Below, piece by piece: positions 48,843 through 63,067 of a stretch of 64,000 nt of DNA. The stretch spans positions 14,352,001 through 14,416,000 of the forward strand of contig JALJCS010000004.1 in assembly GCA_023055355.1 (NCBI GenBank). Direction: 5' to 3'. Source of the stretch: Agelaius tricolor (lineage: Eukaryota; Chordata; Aves; Passeriformes; Icteridae). How positions within the stretch are numbered: position 1 is the stretch's first letter; each line of letters starts with the position of its first letter. The translations under genes and the position numbers were made by a program. A model generated the notes under the pieces. It made no database searches, was not told the DNA's origin, and was given only the letters and a program-made list of their open reading frames with translations.

Positions 48843-51800
48843 GCTTCACACAGCTGTCTTTGGCCATGTCCACGTGGCATTCCTCACGTCTGGGGTAGGT
48901 ATTTCTGCAATGGATCAGTTTTCATCCCAAACCCCAACACCCTAAAACCAAAAGCAGAGCTGTAGAAGCAGCAGGTTTGTACTCTTGGAAGAGGACATGG
49001 AGACAGCTCATGGGGCGTTACAGAGGCTATTCACTCATGACTAAGCTATTTTTGACTTTTTGAGTCTTTTAATAGTCAAACAACGATTTCTTCCTTCACA
49101 TTGTGCTGGAATCACAATGTGAAAGATCACTATTTTTCAAACCACAGTGCCACAGACTCTGTCCAAGGGTGTGAAGCACAAGAAAATCTGGGTTTGTCTG
49201 TGTAGCATTTTGGCTTGTTGTTTGCTTATTTAATGAGTTTTACTGTTTGCATCTCCTCGATTTCTAGGAAACAAAGTCTGTTCCAGTTGTGATGAAGAGT
49301 ACTAACACCTTCCTAAAACAGGTGCTTTTCAGCAAACCTTCTGAGGGTCTTCATGACAGACCTGTTGGGCAGCTGGGATGAGGGCTGGCCCCTGGCAGAG
49401 CAGCCTGAAGTCTTGGAACATAAAATGAGGAACAAATCACTGCACAATGGTTTATAAGCTGGTACACATACCAGTTTCAAAGGCAGATGTGCCCATTGCA
49501 GACCCGGGTGATACTCTTTCTAATGGTGATACTACTATCTTGATACCCCAGAGTAGCAGCTTAAAAACTCACTAGAGGAGGAAACTCCTTGCTCAGCACT
49601 GGGCTGCAGCAATGAAACGGGACCTGATTTCTTCTGTATGACTGCAACTCAGTTGTTCATACTGTTGTCCTATCCTTGTAATGGAAAGAATCACACTGCA
49701 GAACAGTCCAAGACCAGTTCCTGCCAGACTGCATCCTAGAGGCAGAGCATGCCCCTTATTTCTAAAATTATCTTCTTCGTTGCATGGTTTTGGCCCAGGG
49801 TACTGCCCATGCATTCACATCACCTCCTGAGACCACACACACACATCCTTGCTTGTGCATCCTGTTTCCATCCACTGCCAGGAAACATTACACATAATAT
49901 ATAATGCGCATAAAACCACAAGCATTGAGATAGGGCACAAAAGAAGATGAAAAATACATATCTATTTTGATTTGCTTGAATGAAATGGCCACAAATGAAG
50001 CTTAAAAACTAAAGAAACAAGACTCAAACTATGGAGAATGAGACAACAGGGATCTTATCCCTTCCAGTGTGGGGGTCAGACAGATGTACTGGGGAGGTAT
50101 GAGCAGGAGGAGAGGGTGTCAGATCTCTGATGCTGCCACAGCTACAAAGCAAGCTGTTCTCTCCTTTCTGCCACACTTCCCTTTTTCAGAGTAAGAGCTG
50201 TTAAGACTTACACTACTTGTTATGTCTTTCTCTCAAATCCTGTTCCTGCTTTGCATACTGCTTTTTCTGCATCCGCAGCTATCCTTATTTTTCTCCCTGT
50301 AAATCTCTGGAGCATCTTTGCATTCTCCTCAGGGTGCCTTCCATCCTGGCTTAGGAAGTTAGTCCCTGCATTTCCAGAAATGTGTTTGCTGCTCAACTTT
50401 GTTAACCCCTTGCTCACTTCCTCTGACTATGCATACAACTTGCTCCACCTAACTTTCAGTTTTGGCCTGAAGGCCCTGTGTGTGGAAGGAGAATCAGTTT
50501 CAGCATCAGGGAAAGCAAGATACTAACAAGGCACAGGCCTTAGGGAGAGTGAGATGTGCATATGCAGCTGGCTGTCAATGTCATCTGCATAGCTGAAAAA
50601 TCCCAGAGGGTGTGGATTAGCATGCATGAGAGTTGAGGTGGGTACTCTGCAGTGAAATTTTTTTAGGAAGCACTGACTTGTTGCAAACCAAAAGTCCTAG
50701 TTCCTACAAAGTTTTCAGGTGGACTTGAGACAGCAGCCTTTTGAGAAGGGATGGCTGGTGTGCTTAGTGAGGGCATAAGAGACATGGTATCAAGGCCCTT
50801 GTCCCCTGAAGTGGGAATGAATCTGCATTCCATGTACTCAACTGGATTATGTTCACTGTTGAGCTTCTAGTGCTCAGTGCATTGGAAAAGAATGAGTTTT
50901 GTTATGGTGCCCAACTGAAACACCTCAGCCAGAGTCCTGAGCAACCCAAGAGCACATTAGCATCTTAGGGCTTATATTCACAGGTGCTCAGGACCTGAGC
51001 AGTGCTGAACTGAGGGCAAGAGCAATCCTGGCTTATTTTTCTCACATGCAGATTGAGCACAATTGTTCCTGCAAAACTGCAGAGGGTTCTTTGCAGATGC
51101 AGTACAGGACTTCTCAGAGGACAAGCTAAAGGTAACTGTATGGAGCTGCTGTACAAAAGTACTTTAATTGCTTTTGATGCTGCAGAATAACTTCATTAAG
51201 CCCTAGGCAGATGAGTCACAGTAGCAGGCTGTACTGGTGAAGGAAACACAATGGGACATAGGGAGAAAGGCAGCCTTTCAACAATAATTAGACAATTACT
51301 GCTGTAAGTGGAACTGCCTGATATCTTGCCTTGAGCTGGACTTTAACAGCAGGTGATCAGAGATGTCCTCAAGGACCAAGATGTTAAACAGTGTCCAGTT
51401 TATCTGGCTTCTGTTGAAATGAATGAAGCAATGGTTTTCCCTCAAGGGCCTAAGTGCCTTCAAAGCTCACACTTTCCTTACTTCTTTCCAGCAAAGAGAA
51501 AACTAGTACCACACAATCTACATCCACTGCTTTCACACAGTTAGAACTTGTTCACCTGGCAGAGCCTCATCAGTATGTGTAGGGGAAGAGAATGTCCTTG
51601 CTGTGAGATTGAACCTGGAAGACAAACCCTGCCACATTCACAACTCATCTGGCAGCAAAAAGGACATAATGCACTTTCTGCCATGATTGTGCTATGCTGA
51701 GGTCCAAGCTCTCTGTGCTGTGGTCACTGTTACACACAGTAACTAATGCAGGTGTGGGCCATGTTCTTGAGATGCTGGTGTGATCCCCACTTGCCTCTCC

Positions 51801-52680
51801 AGAAATGCACCTGAGACAGACTCTTCGCAGCTGTCACCATGAGCTCGTGTCACAAGAGCTCAGGCCTTGCTAAAACTGCGATGGCAAGAGAATTTAGAAG
51901 GAAGCAATCCTGTGTGAAGGCTTGCTTATGAATTTGGGTATCTGAAATTATTACTGTTACCTGTAGAAAGAAAAAGCTGTGATGAAGATCTTCCCGATGA
52001 GATCACACCATGAGACCTGCTTCACCAGCCACATGCACATGGGCAACGTGAGCTGACGGAAAGGGTCCCTTCAGTTTTTCCATCCACTGTGGTCAGTATG
52101 GGTCCAGCACTTAATAGACTCTGACTGCAAGAGGTAGACCCCTCAGTGCACAACAAAGGGAAAACATGCTGCCGCCCAAAATGGGGCTGCAAAACAAACT
52201 GCAAGGTTTTGTACCTTTTTCCCCCTTTTTGATCTGTTGACATAATATCTAGCCCTCAGGTGAGAGCGAATTACTTTTAGGCATACATGTGCTAGAAAGC
52301 ATTCAAACTCATAAGATAATCTTCTAGGACTCTGTTACCTATATTTTTGTATAGCAAACACGTACTGTGAAGGCAAGAGCAAAAAAATTCAGTGAGTGCA
52401 GCTGAATTAGGAAGGACCTACTCCTGATATAGTAAGTTGTCTTACTGATACTGCAACAATGAACACTAATGTGAACGTCTTCTTTTATTTCTTGTCCCCC
52501 CACTGTGAAGTAAGTAGCTATATCCTGAAAATTAACAGGCTGAAAAGTTATCAAATATTTGCATGAATGACACAATTTTCATGACAATATTGTCCTGAGA
52601 AGATTTATTACATAATATAATTGCAAAAAAATCTTTGCCAACAAACTGCAAAAGCTTTTTAATTTACTATTAAGTGCTGA

Positions 52681-52726
52681 ATTTTATATAAAAATCTAGA
52701 AGTTTATATAAAAATCTATATAAAAT
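52681..52726. repeat. AT-rich direct and inverted repeat
   Basis: TTTATATAAAAATCTA occurs at 52683-52698 and 52703-52718, with a 20-base period. The outer ends ATTTTATATA (52681-52690) and TATATAAAAT (52717-52726) are reverse complements. This is probably a local tandem duplication in AT-rich DNA. Confidence 0.8.
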
Positions 52727-55700
52727 TCCATGGTATTGGAACTTTATGCTTCCCTACATCTTTAAGCAATTCATTAAAATAACCGTAATAACTAATGAAT
52801 GCATAGCAGTCTGTAGTGGCTGTTGCTGTGCAGATCTAGTGGTAACTACAGAAGCAAGCACCTTTTTCAGAACCTGATTTTTAATAGAGTTTTTACTTTT
52901 TGCTGCAGAGACTATGTAGGAGCAGCTGCAGCTTCTTTGTGCAAGTTTATTTGGTTTCTCAAGGACTAAAATACGCTTCTCCTCCTTTATGTTTTAGTGT
53001 GGGGAGGCAGAGTGGGGATGGATTTTCAGCTAGCTATGTGTTTGTGCCTTGACTGCTCCTGGTGAAGCCTAGATCAAACACTGTTGTGGACAATCCCTGC
53101 ATGTTTAACCATGAAAAATAACAAGTCTCATCATACATTTGGGAGAGAAGGCAAATGTCAAATTTTGCTGAGTCAGTCTAAGTTATCTGTTCTCCCCCAC
53201 TGAGGACTTATTGCCATTATAATATCTGATTCTTGATGTTTTTTTAAGTGAGGATTACAAGAGCCAGTATGGCTAGGGAGTTTTTCCAGGTAACCAAACA
53301 GACATCTGAGCTTCTTCCAAAATTTTTTACACTTCCCTTTTCCATTCTCACTGTTAGTTTATTCTCATAATCATACATTTATGGAATGAGGGCACAGTGG
53401 TAGCAGCTTTCTAAAAACTACATAAAAAAAGCCAGTGCTTTCTTGTGGCATCCCATGAAAAGCAATGTTCACCAAGGCTCCCTCATTTCAATTGTAAATC
53501 TGGAATGTGGCAAATTTATAGAATGGGTGTGAGATTGCACATTTAAATGTGATCTGGGTTAAAGCTGCTATAAGACTGGTTCTATTATCCTGCCGACACA
53601 TTCACTGGATTTGTGCTGGCATGGAAGAGAAGGGTGAAAGACTCCTTTTTGTGGGACTCCCAGACTCCACTGTCACATTTATAATTGCACAACTCCCAGG
53701 CCAGCAATACCAGTGGTCTCTTGTCCCTCTGCATAAGGGATGTCTTCCTGGCTCTCTCCCTGCCACAGGATACATGCATTTTTTCTGGTACTGTGCTGCT
53801 TTCTACCAGTTAACTCCAGAACCATCACTGAAGAAGCCACACGGATAGAGGAAGGGGTGGAACCCAATTAAGGTTTTGTGCTTTGCTGGAAGGGAACTAG
53901 AGCTTTATTCATGGCTCTGCTATATGCTTCCATTGCAATGTTAGCAAGTGAGGATGCTCTCAGACATGGCCACTAATGTCATTTCACTCATCTTTCTGAC
54001 AGCTGGGGCCTGATCTTTCCAAAACATTGTGCCTTCTGAGCACTGCTGGCAAGGGACTGAATGGGTAAGAGAAAAGTCTCAATGCTCAAGCTCTGAGGGC
54101 ATAAGGGAGAGGCTATATAAAATGGTAGCACATTTGCAACTGGTAACACCTGGTCCAGTTCCTATAGGGAGGAGCATAACACCTGCAAAGCTACATAAGA
54201 GATCACACATAAGAGCTAAATCAGTGGGGTAGTTCTTGTTTGGCCACTATCTCACCCTTGAAGGTACCAACAAAGACTCTCAGCTGAGGATATCTGACTT
54301 AGCTATCTGATAATTTGGCCACAGCCATCTGATAACTCGGCCAAAGAACCCATTTTGCAAATCACATGTAAACAAGTGAGTGACCCAAACTGTTTTATGT
54401 GACTCATAGTCTCTGAAAAGGCACTCTGTAAACAGTTTTTATGGCTAAAAACGATTATAATTTGTCAATTACAGCATGCTACGCAACGGGGCACAAATGT
54501 TCCACATTTTTGTCATTTGTCACACATTGCTATTGCTTGTGTCACACACTGGCAAAACTCTAAAGGTTGAGAAGTTTGGTTATGGTCTTGATAGTATGAG
54601 TGCACAGCAGGCAGTCTCTTCATGAGAAAAGATTTTGAAAAACAGAAGCAGGATGCTGGGAACAGAACGAACCAGCCATAAACACACAGGTAGGGATGAA
54701 CGATTCTACAAAAGGGTATCTGAGTCATTATGGATCACAAATAGTGGGAAACAACAAAGCCACAAAACAATCATGTCCCATGGCATGCTGCATCAGTAAG
54801 CCCCCCATGGAAGACTGCAGTCCACTCTTTGAAGAAGGAAGATGTGGACAAACCAAGAAGAGTCCAGCAATAATCACCCCAAACATGAGCATGAACATAT
54901 GAACACATGAATAGAAATGAGTGAATAGACTTCAAGGTCAGAAATGCTGAAATGGGGCAACAGATACTATACACATTCAAGATGCAGACCTGGCCCTAAG
55001 CTGTGTAACAACTTAATGCTACTGCTGCTGCAGACCAAAATCTGACTTTACCAGGAGGTTCCGTTTTGATACCAAATACATGCTGTTTGCATTTTCCCTT
55101 TCAGAGCTCAAACTCTAATGGAGTTCAGTGCATAGGAGAGGCTAGCACCACAACAGGCCTTGTAATCCCTTGTAATTTTCAAGGAAGGTTTTTCAGATAA
55201 CCTGCTCCATGCTTCTTCTGGTAGAAGCATATTAATTAAATGAGCCTTCAGCAAATTTCTTTCTGCAACCTTTAAACTCTTGCATTAAGAGCACTAGCAC
55301 TAGACAACAGAGCTAAAGGAGTTTAGTTTTTAGAGTAGGCTTACAATGCTTTTTTACAATGAACGCAAATATTTCCAGTCTGCTTGGGGCAGCTGAGAAA
55401 ACCATTTGTTTGGCTCAGAACTTCTTTTTATACTCACGAAGAGTTGTTATATTCCATGGACATGATTTTCTGAGCAACACAGGACATACAAGTCTTGAGA
55501 CAGTGAGGAGGAATTAGTAGGGAGTGAAGAGGATCCTGATGCTCTGTTTGGCAAACATTTGGTGTTTGGATCACGGTGTGTTTGTGTGCATGTACATGTG
55601 CATATGAACACAAGAAATTCTGTATAGGGTTGAGTGGAAAGCAATATTTGCAATTCATCAGCTTAGTGTGATTTGGAGGATGCTGGATGTTTATTACTGG

Positions 55701-57127
55701 GAATATAATAGTCATTTCCTGTGGGGAAAATCTATTAATGGAGTAATTCCAAGAAGTTTAAAAGATTATCCAATGTGTTTCTGAAACATTCTAGAGGATT
55801 TTAAACATTTGTAACATCATGCAGATCTTCCACCAATAACATATATGGGCCTGTTTATTTTTTATTCAGCCAAAGTGGATACTTTTTAGAACAAGAAAAA
55901 GTAAACCAGAAGTCAGGCCTGAAGAAAAAAAAATCTGTTGAAGTCTAGATTCCTGAAGTTGCCAAGATTTGAAGCCTGTGTTCTCAATAAAAGGTTATAT
56001 AGTTCATCTTGCCAATCCCAAGTCATGAAATTGGTATGAAAATGAAAATCTCACTAAATGATACACTAGGTTTGGCCTCTGGATTTTTGATCTTTAGCTA
56101 TGCAGATTTTCAAACTTATTTTTGCAATCATCACAATTAGAAATTATGAAAAAATAGTCTTACAGAGGAATGAAGTACAGATGCTCATGTAGTATCAGAA
56201 CTGAATAGGCTGAAACTTGTCAAGAAAGCTCTGAGTACCAAGAGTTTCGTGTCTGTATCTTAATGCTATCACAAGCCATGCTCCATTACTTATGTTTTAA
56301 TTGCTACATCACTGGAATATATCACTTGGTTACAAACAACCTCTGAGTCAATTGTTCTGACAATCCATGTTTCTGAAGGGCTTTTTATTGCAAAACAGGT
56401 ATCTCTAAAGAACTATTATCATAATTAACATTTGCAGATCTTTAGTCAATTGTCAGTAATTTTTGACAACAGCTGACCAAATCAGGGCCTCGATCCAAGT
56501 AACAGCTGACACCATCTACATTGGTTGAAATCACAAAAGCAGGAGCTTTTACTGACAATCTAGGTAAATAATGGCTGAACAGATGCTATGGGGCAAATGT
56601 GCTACTGCAGCAAGAGCCCCATATCACCTCCTTCTGCAGGCAGAAAGCCAGTGGAAAGCAATGCTGGATTTCATTTTTGACAACAGCAAAATATTTATTG
56701 TGATGAAATAGACCAAGGCCAGAGATGCAGAAGTTGTTTTTCCACTGGCAGTGCAACCTTTCTCTAATGCATGGGCAAATCTTCAGAGAGATTTATATAC
56801 CTAAATAAGGTGGTTGACACCTAAGGAGATTTACTAAAAGGGTCAAACTTTACCCTCAAGTAAAACACATCCATTCTTCCTTGCCTGTCTCCATCTCATA
56901 GAGTTTTTAAGAGGAAAAAGAGAGAGGAGAGCAAGGACATTTCATGCATTGTCCACAATTCCTTTTGCATATGGTAAATTCTATAACTTCATCTGCTACC
57001 AATGGGTTCCAACAATTTGCCACAGAAGACACATCCACCGGCAATAGCTGAGCATGTATCTTCCACACCTTTGAATGTCAGCCCCACTGCAATTCCCCCA
57101 GTGCCTTTCACTTCTTGGGAGGAAGGT

Positions 57128-57144
57128 GGGGGGGTTGGGGTGGG
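57128..57144 (+). other. G-quadruplex-type motif, strand antisense to NRG1
   Basis: A G7 run, TT, G4, T and G3 lie within 17 bases; G7 can supply two tracts, giving four tracts with loops of one or two bases. Additional G pairs flank it on the left. Confidence 0.65.
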
Positions 57145-59410
57145 TATTATATATTAATTTCTCCCACAGGTCAGGATTTCACACCTGAGTACAGAAGGGT
57201 TACTTTGATCTACTCCCATGCATGAGTTGTTATGAGTCTGTGGGAGCAATATGTCAACTTGCACGCTCAAAGAAGGAAATAGCAATAATCCTGACCATGT
57301 CCATGTGGCTTTTATGTAACAGAACAAAGCCTGTGCTGGGAGGGATTTTGCTTCTGTCCACTCATGTAAAGTCTGCCCTGATGTATTTCTCATCTGGGGC
57401 AGGAGGGACAGGTTTTGAGCTTGGAGATGTGTCTGGTAGTGGGGAGGGAGGCCAAAGGAAGGAGGGACACAGTGGTCTTGGCAGAGAGCAGTTCTTATAT
57501 TACACAGCATTAACTAAGTGCTGCCACACGAAATGAGCCAGTAGCTGTGACTTTGCTTTTGTAGGGCTTTTGCATAAAGTTACAGCCCAAATCAGCAGGC
57601 ACTACAGACCAAGCCCTGCTGTTTCAGCTATTGTGCTCTTCCTTCTCACATGCCCGTGAGGAGTAGTCACAAACTTTGCCCTTAGCTGGGCAGTACAGGG
57701 GACATCCAACATCCTTGGAAAGTGCTTTGTTTTTGGCCAGGCACTGGGGTTGGTACACTCTGCTTCTGCTGAGGCTCAAACCTGTAGCTTTCTGCACTGC
57801 TGCTCTGAAGTCCTCTGACCTTTGTCCAGAGCAAAGCCAGGGTCTGTCACATCCATGAAGACAAAAGGTGAACAAAATGCAGCCCTGAGAAAACAGGTCC
57901 TTGCTGTCCATGTTGCCCAGAACAGTGTGCCTCTCAAAGCACCACCCTTGTGCTTGTGGAGAGAGCTGATTAGTTCTGCCCCCCATTCAGGTCATGTTCA
58001 GCCCCATGCCAGCACATAGATAATTTGTTGTACCACAGTAGGCTGGTTGATATAGGGATGATTCCTGTCCCAGGCAACTACTGCACAATAACACACCCTT
58101 TTGTGATAATCTAGGCCCTGACTGGATTTCAGAACCTCTCCCCATGGCTGCATGGTCCTGAACTTGCAAGAGCTCTATTAGTACCAGGAAGACCCTGTAC
58201 TGCAGAATGACATGGCAGCAATTAGGCAGACAAATGCATTTTATGAAAAGCAATTACAGAACTAAGTGTATTTGCATGAGAGGAAGTGAGTAAAACATTA
58301 CTAGAAAAGGTCTGGTACAATTGTCATCCTTAATATTAGCAACACCCTGGAAAGGGGAGTGGGAGACTGTACGAGAATCCTGATTTACTAGAGAGCTCGC
58401 TATCATTTTCTGCAGATTTATGAACCTGGTAGCTTGCTCATGGTTAATGCCTTATACTCCTGAGAAGCCCTTTTTGGGCAGAATAAATTATGGCCTCCCC
58501 AACCATGGCAGGAACAGATTGTTACATAGTTCTCCAAAAGGACTTAACTGCACCATGAAAGAATAAACAGCATGACATTTCTTTTGAAGCAAAAGTAAAA
58601 CTAGTTATACTCTGGGTGTATGGTCTTTCTTTTAGAGAAAAAAAGAGAGATGAATAATAGATGGCCCCCTGGAAAAACTGTTCCAGCAGCTCTTAGCTGG
58701 AATCAGGCAGTGCTAATATACTAGGGGTTTTCAGGATTATTCTATTTAATCTCTGTAACAATACAGTAATTTTAGCCCAGTGAGAAGCCATTGCAACTCT
58801 CCCATTTCCCCTGTAAAGACCTTGAATTTCTAAGCAAAAGGAGTTCTTAGCCATGTCCCAAGGCAATAGATAAAGAGCCTTTAGCTTCCCTGTCATTCTC
58901 TAAAAGTGTCAGATAACCAGGACATACAAGGCATGTGAACAGGAAACAATATTCCACTGAAATGCTTCAGGATGCAAGAGACCTCTTAAAGAAAAAAAAA
59001 CCCCAAAACTACCTTGGAAATAGAAAGTAGATGAAGGTGGCTGGGAGACAATTAATCACAGGTATCACCTTAACACAACAGGAAAATCAACCTTGTTTAC
59101 TACAGATGTTTTTGGTTTTGGGTTTTCAATTCTCTAAGAAAGGGTGAGAAGACACAGCTATAACATATAAGGCCACCACCTACAGCATGCTGAATCCATA
59201 TTTCTCAATTATCTTCCAGATACTTAGATTTAATACCTGTAGAAGTCCACACAAGCCTCAGAGATCACCCCAACAAAGTAAATGAAAACAGGTGCTTGAT
59301 TGTTCCAGTGTGTTTGGTAAAAGCTTAATAGTCAGGACTAAAATTACAGCTTCATTAATCAGGCATTAACTCACACATGTACTCTATTGTACAACTAGCT
59401 ATAAGAAAAT

Positions 59411-59447
59411 TAATGATATTAACTCTCTCCTAATGATATTAACTCTC
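59411..59447. repeat. 17-bp tandem duplication with a 3-base spacer
   Basis: TAATGATATTAACTCTC occurs at 59411-59427 and 59431-59447, separated by TCC. This is a simple local duplication. Confidence 0.93.
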
Positions 59448-62079
59448 ATGACAGATCTGCCCTCTGCCACATCCACCAACTCACTGGAAGAGTAAAAAAT
59501 AGCCTACAGTGTGTTTGCTTTCTGCTCCAGTCTGAATGTGAAACAGGTGTATCACATGGCAGAGCATCACTTTGGCTGCTGATAGTTTGTGAACCAAAGA
59601 GCTCTTACCGTTTGGTGTCTAAGAGGTGTGCAGCATTTTACCTCATGCCTTGTGGACTGCAACACTACACAAACTATGCAACCTTTCTCAGTAACAGAAG
59701 ATACTGAGAAGTCTCAGAAATGTTGTGTCCCCACCTTACAATTGACTAGTCCTCTCATATTTACCAAAAAGCACTTTCGGTGCAGGATGGATATAAGCTG
59801 TGACCTGAGAAGGTGCAAAAGCCAGGAAAATATCTAAAAGAACTAGCAGATCCTGATCCTCAAATTTGAACTATGTTGGCGTGATCATTCCCTGAAGAAG
59901 CACTGGGACCTCCTCACAGCCTGCAGTCCTGAAGAACAATCAACCAAGTATAGAGCCCTGTACTGGTAGCTTAGCACCAGTCCTCACCTAAAGGGCAAAA
60001 GGTCATTTACCGTTCAGGCATCTCCAGGTTACTGTGTGAAAGCACAATCTTGCTCTAGAAATGTCTCCTCTGGAAGGTAAATTTACAGCAGAGGGCTGCC
60101 ACAAATGAGATGCTACGTAGCACATGGGGACTGGGGATATGGGAGCATGATGTAAGGCTCTACGCAGCACTCCTTGGTCATGGAACAGCATCACTCACCC
60201 CCTCTTGGGGCACCCTTCCAAAATAAGCATTCACTCCAGCTCTGCACAAATCTCCATTCTGACTGTGAGTAGACCCACACCAGCCACAGAATTTCCAAGT
60301 GGGAGCCCTCACTGCTCATGCAGCAACACTCATAATCTGAACTCCAAGGGCACTTTGAGATAAGACAGATGAGAAGGTTTGTTCATTCAATTGCACATCA
60401 GTCCCCAGAAAGTCAAGGAACACAGCCTCATGTAGGGGGTACACTGCTTCATATGGTTGATAGTGTCAGTTTCTTCTCTGCTCCGTGGACCACTGAGGAA
60501 GAGCTTCACAAAGCAAAGACAAAGTCAAGCTTGATCTCCTAACTCTGAAGCAATGAAAAATCCCTTAACCTCTCCACCATCACTGATGTTGGAGCAGAGG
60601 CCTGCTACCTTTTAGTTATTGTGTGTTGTACCAAAAAAGTTGTGATCCATCCATTGCAGTGCACAAGGATCATGTAGAGGCTTTTGTCCCTGCAGTAGGC
60701 ATCATGTGCTCTGCTCTGATTCCAGTAATTTCCCTGCAGTTCCAAGCCAGATGCTTTCCAGAAGATATGTTTCATTGTCAAGTGGGATTTAAAGTGTTGT
60801 TATGGTGTTCTATCCTAATTGTGAAGCAGCAGAATAATTTGGATCATGGCTGAAAATGTGTTTCAGTCTTTGGTAAACACCATCATAGCAGAGCTGAACT
60901 CAGATATAAAGAGGACACAGCTCCCTGGGTTATCCCAACAAATGGTCACATGCTAAGTTTGGTATAGGAGATATCATCCCACGCAAACCTTCATTTGACC
61001 TCTCTTCTACAAGTCTGGCAGAGACCCAATCCCATGCATTTGTGCTCTGTACCAAGCTGTCTATCTGTAACAAACCCTATATTAACACTGGCATTTTCCA
61101 CTCAGAAGCAACAGTATAAACCTGTTTTGGAGCTGATTTCATGCAGGACACTGGGAATAAAGCGCATCTAATGTAATCAATCTTGCATTTCTAGCTGAGG
61201 CAATGCTTAGGTTGCTTTTGCTAACAGCAGCATCTATACAGAACTGGTATATATTCCTGCTGCAGAGAAAAGCAAACTGGCAGGAGAAGAAAGGATTGTT
61301 CCTGGCATCATTTCTCCACCTACACAGCAGAAGACAGAGCTGTTTCAAACCAAGCAATTATCCTCAATTTATTATATTAATGACAATAGTGAAGGGCAAA
61401 GCTAAAAAATCTTTCTGGACAGGGCTGACAAGCAAGGAGGCGGTTTCTGCCAAAGAAATTGCACTTAGGCCTGTAAGTGTCCCATGGGTATTCAGAGAAT
61501 GCTTATGTCCCTTCTTCTCCTGCTCAGAGGATCAGCCTTTTTGCTTGTTGAGCTGGAACTATCCTTGTGCTGTGTATCCATCAGACACCTGCAACCTCCC
61601 CAGTCAGTGCTGTAGGACTGCTGGCACTTCTAGCCACAGGGCTGGTAACCTGTCACCACTGCAGTGGGGTGGTGATGCACAGCAGGCCCTTCACAGCTCC
61701 TCTTGTTCCCACAGCAGTGCTGCTCTATCTGGCAGAGTGTGGGTTCCTTCCTCCTCCAAACCAAGCAGGAGAAAAAGGGACATAAGCACTCTCATGGTGA
61801 CTGTTGCCCAGGGAGAAATCCCTTGGCCAGTGACAGGAGATGATGGTGTGAAGGTCATGCCTGCAACCTTGCTTTGTGTATGCACATGAAGGCTGCTAAG
61901 TTTAATGGAGCTTCATGAGTGGCTGAGGAACTGAGGGCTGAGCCCATACTATACAATGGACAGGGTCAAAAACAGCCACTGGACCAGACCGTGCTCAATC
62001 AAACGATGATCCGATTTTGTGTATTTATGTACAAAAATTGAAACTAGCCAAGATTGGAAAGAAGCAATCTATCTCTATT

Positions 62080-62136
62080 AAAAACAAACAAATAAACAAA
62101 ACAAAACCAGAAACCAGAAACAAACACAAACAAACA
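62080..62136. repeat. A-rich (AAAC)n-like simple repeat
   Basis: Degenerate AAAC units interrupted by two CCAGAAA copies. Confidence 0.85.
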
Positions 62137-62433
62137 GGCCCTGCAGCTAGTTGAGGTTCAGATAAAGGGTGAACAACTATTCTACAACACTCAGAGCTCT
62201 CAACTTAGGGAAATGTGATCAGCAGACCTTGCTTAACTAGTGCTTTGTCGGTTGTCAAAGAAGAGCAACATTGCTTCTTTTTTTTTTCCCTAAAGGGAGC
62301 CATTAGCCAACAGTCTATTATGTTCAGTGACAATGACACAAAAACAGTCTGACTTGAAATGTCAGGATCTTATTTTTGTTGCATTTATTTCATTCATTTT
62401 TAGTAATAAATGCTAGAAAGGCATTTTAACTGT

Positions 62434-62470
62434 GAAGACATATTGTCTTCCTATGTATTTTAGACAATAT
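62434..62470. other. Nested inverted repeats
   Basis: GAAGACA (62434-62440) pairs with TGTCTTC (62444-62450) across a 3-base loop. The overlapping ATATTGTCT (62440-62448) pairs with AGACAATAT (62462-62470). The two hairpins exclude each other. Confidence 0.6.
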
Positions 62471-62689
62471 TTCTTTGCAGAAATGAAAAAGAAAAAAAGA
62501 AAAAAAATCTTGCTAAGAGAAGGATTCCAGAATGGTTTTTACTTTGCGCTGTCTTTATGCACACGCCTGTAAGTATAAGTCTATACTTACTACCCCTTAT
62601 TTGTGAATTTTTCTTCCTGGATTTTCCTTAGTAGATGCTACTGCTTAAAGGGAGCACAGCTGCCTCTCGGTCTGGGGGACTTCATTCTT

Positions 62690-62713
62690 GGTGCTGCCAG
62701 AGGTGCTGCCAGA
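62690..62713. repeat. 12-bp tandem duplication
   Basis: GGTGCTGCCAGA is repeated twice head to tail without a mismatch. Confidence 0.93.
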
Positions 62714-63067
62714 CTTTCTGTTGTACAGGGTAAATCACAGAGGCATCTGTAAGAGGGGCTGTTGGCACTCAGAGACTACGAATTCATCCAAGCAAGGCAA
62801 AACATTTGTAAACTGTCACCTACAATGTTATTATTGACTCATGCTGTGCAAAATGAGACTGGTGAGTATATTTCCTTAGCTCTCTCCCAGTCTTGTAATG
62901 GATATGAAAGTCAGCTGCTCTCAGAACGTGTGTTGAGTGAGTTAAATGGAAGACCATTCTGGTTCTCTCCATTTCATGCTATGCAAACTGGGGTCCCATC
63001 TGATCTTGGAGCACCCTTTGCCAATGCCAGCACTGATATTGCAGAGCTCATGGCTATAATCTTTATA

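Noticed and set aside
57154..57986. Two minus-strand open frames (118 and 120 codons), considered as the NRG1 type III cysteine-rich exon because of their cysteines and strand
   Set aside because: The residues do not resemble the type III region; no membrane segment or Asp-Lys-Ile-Phe-Glu-type motif is present.
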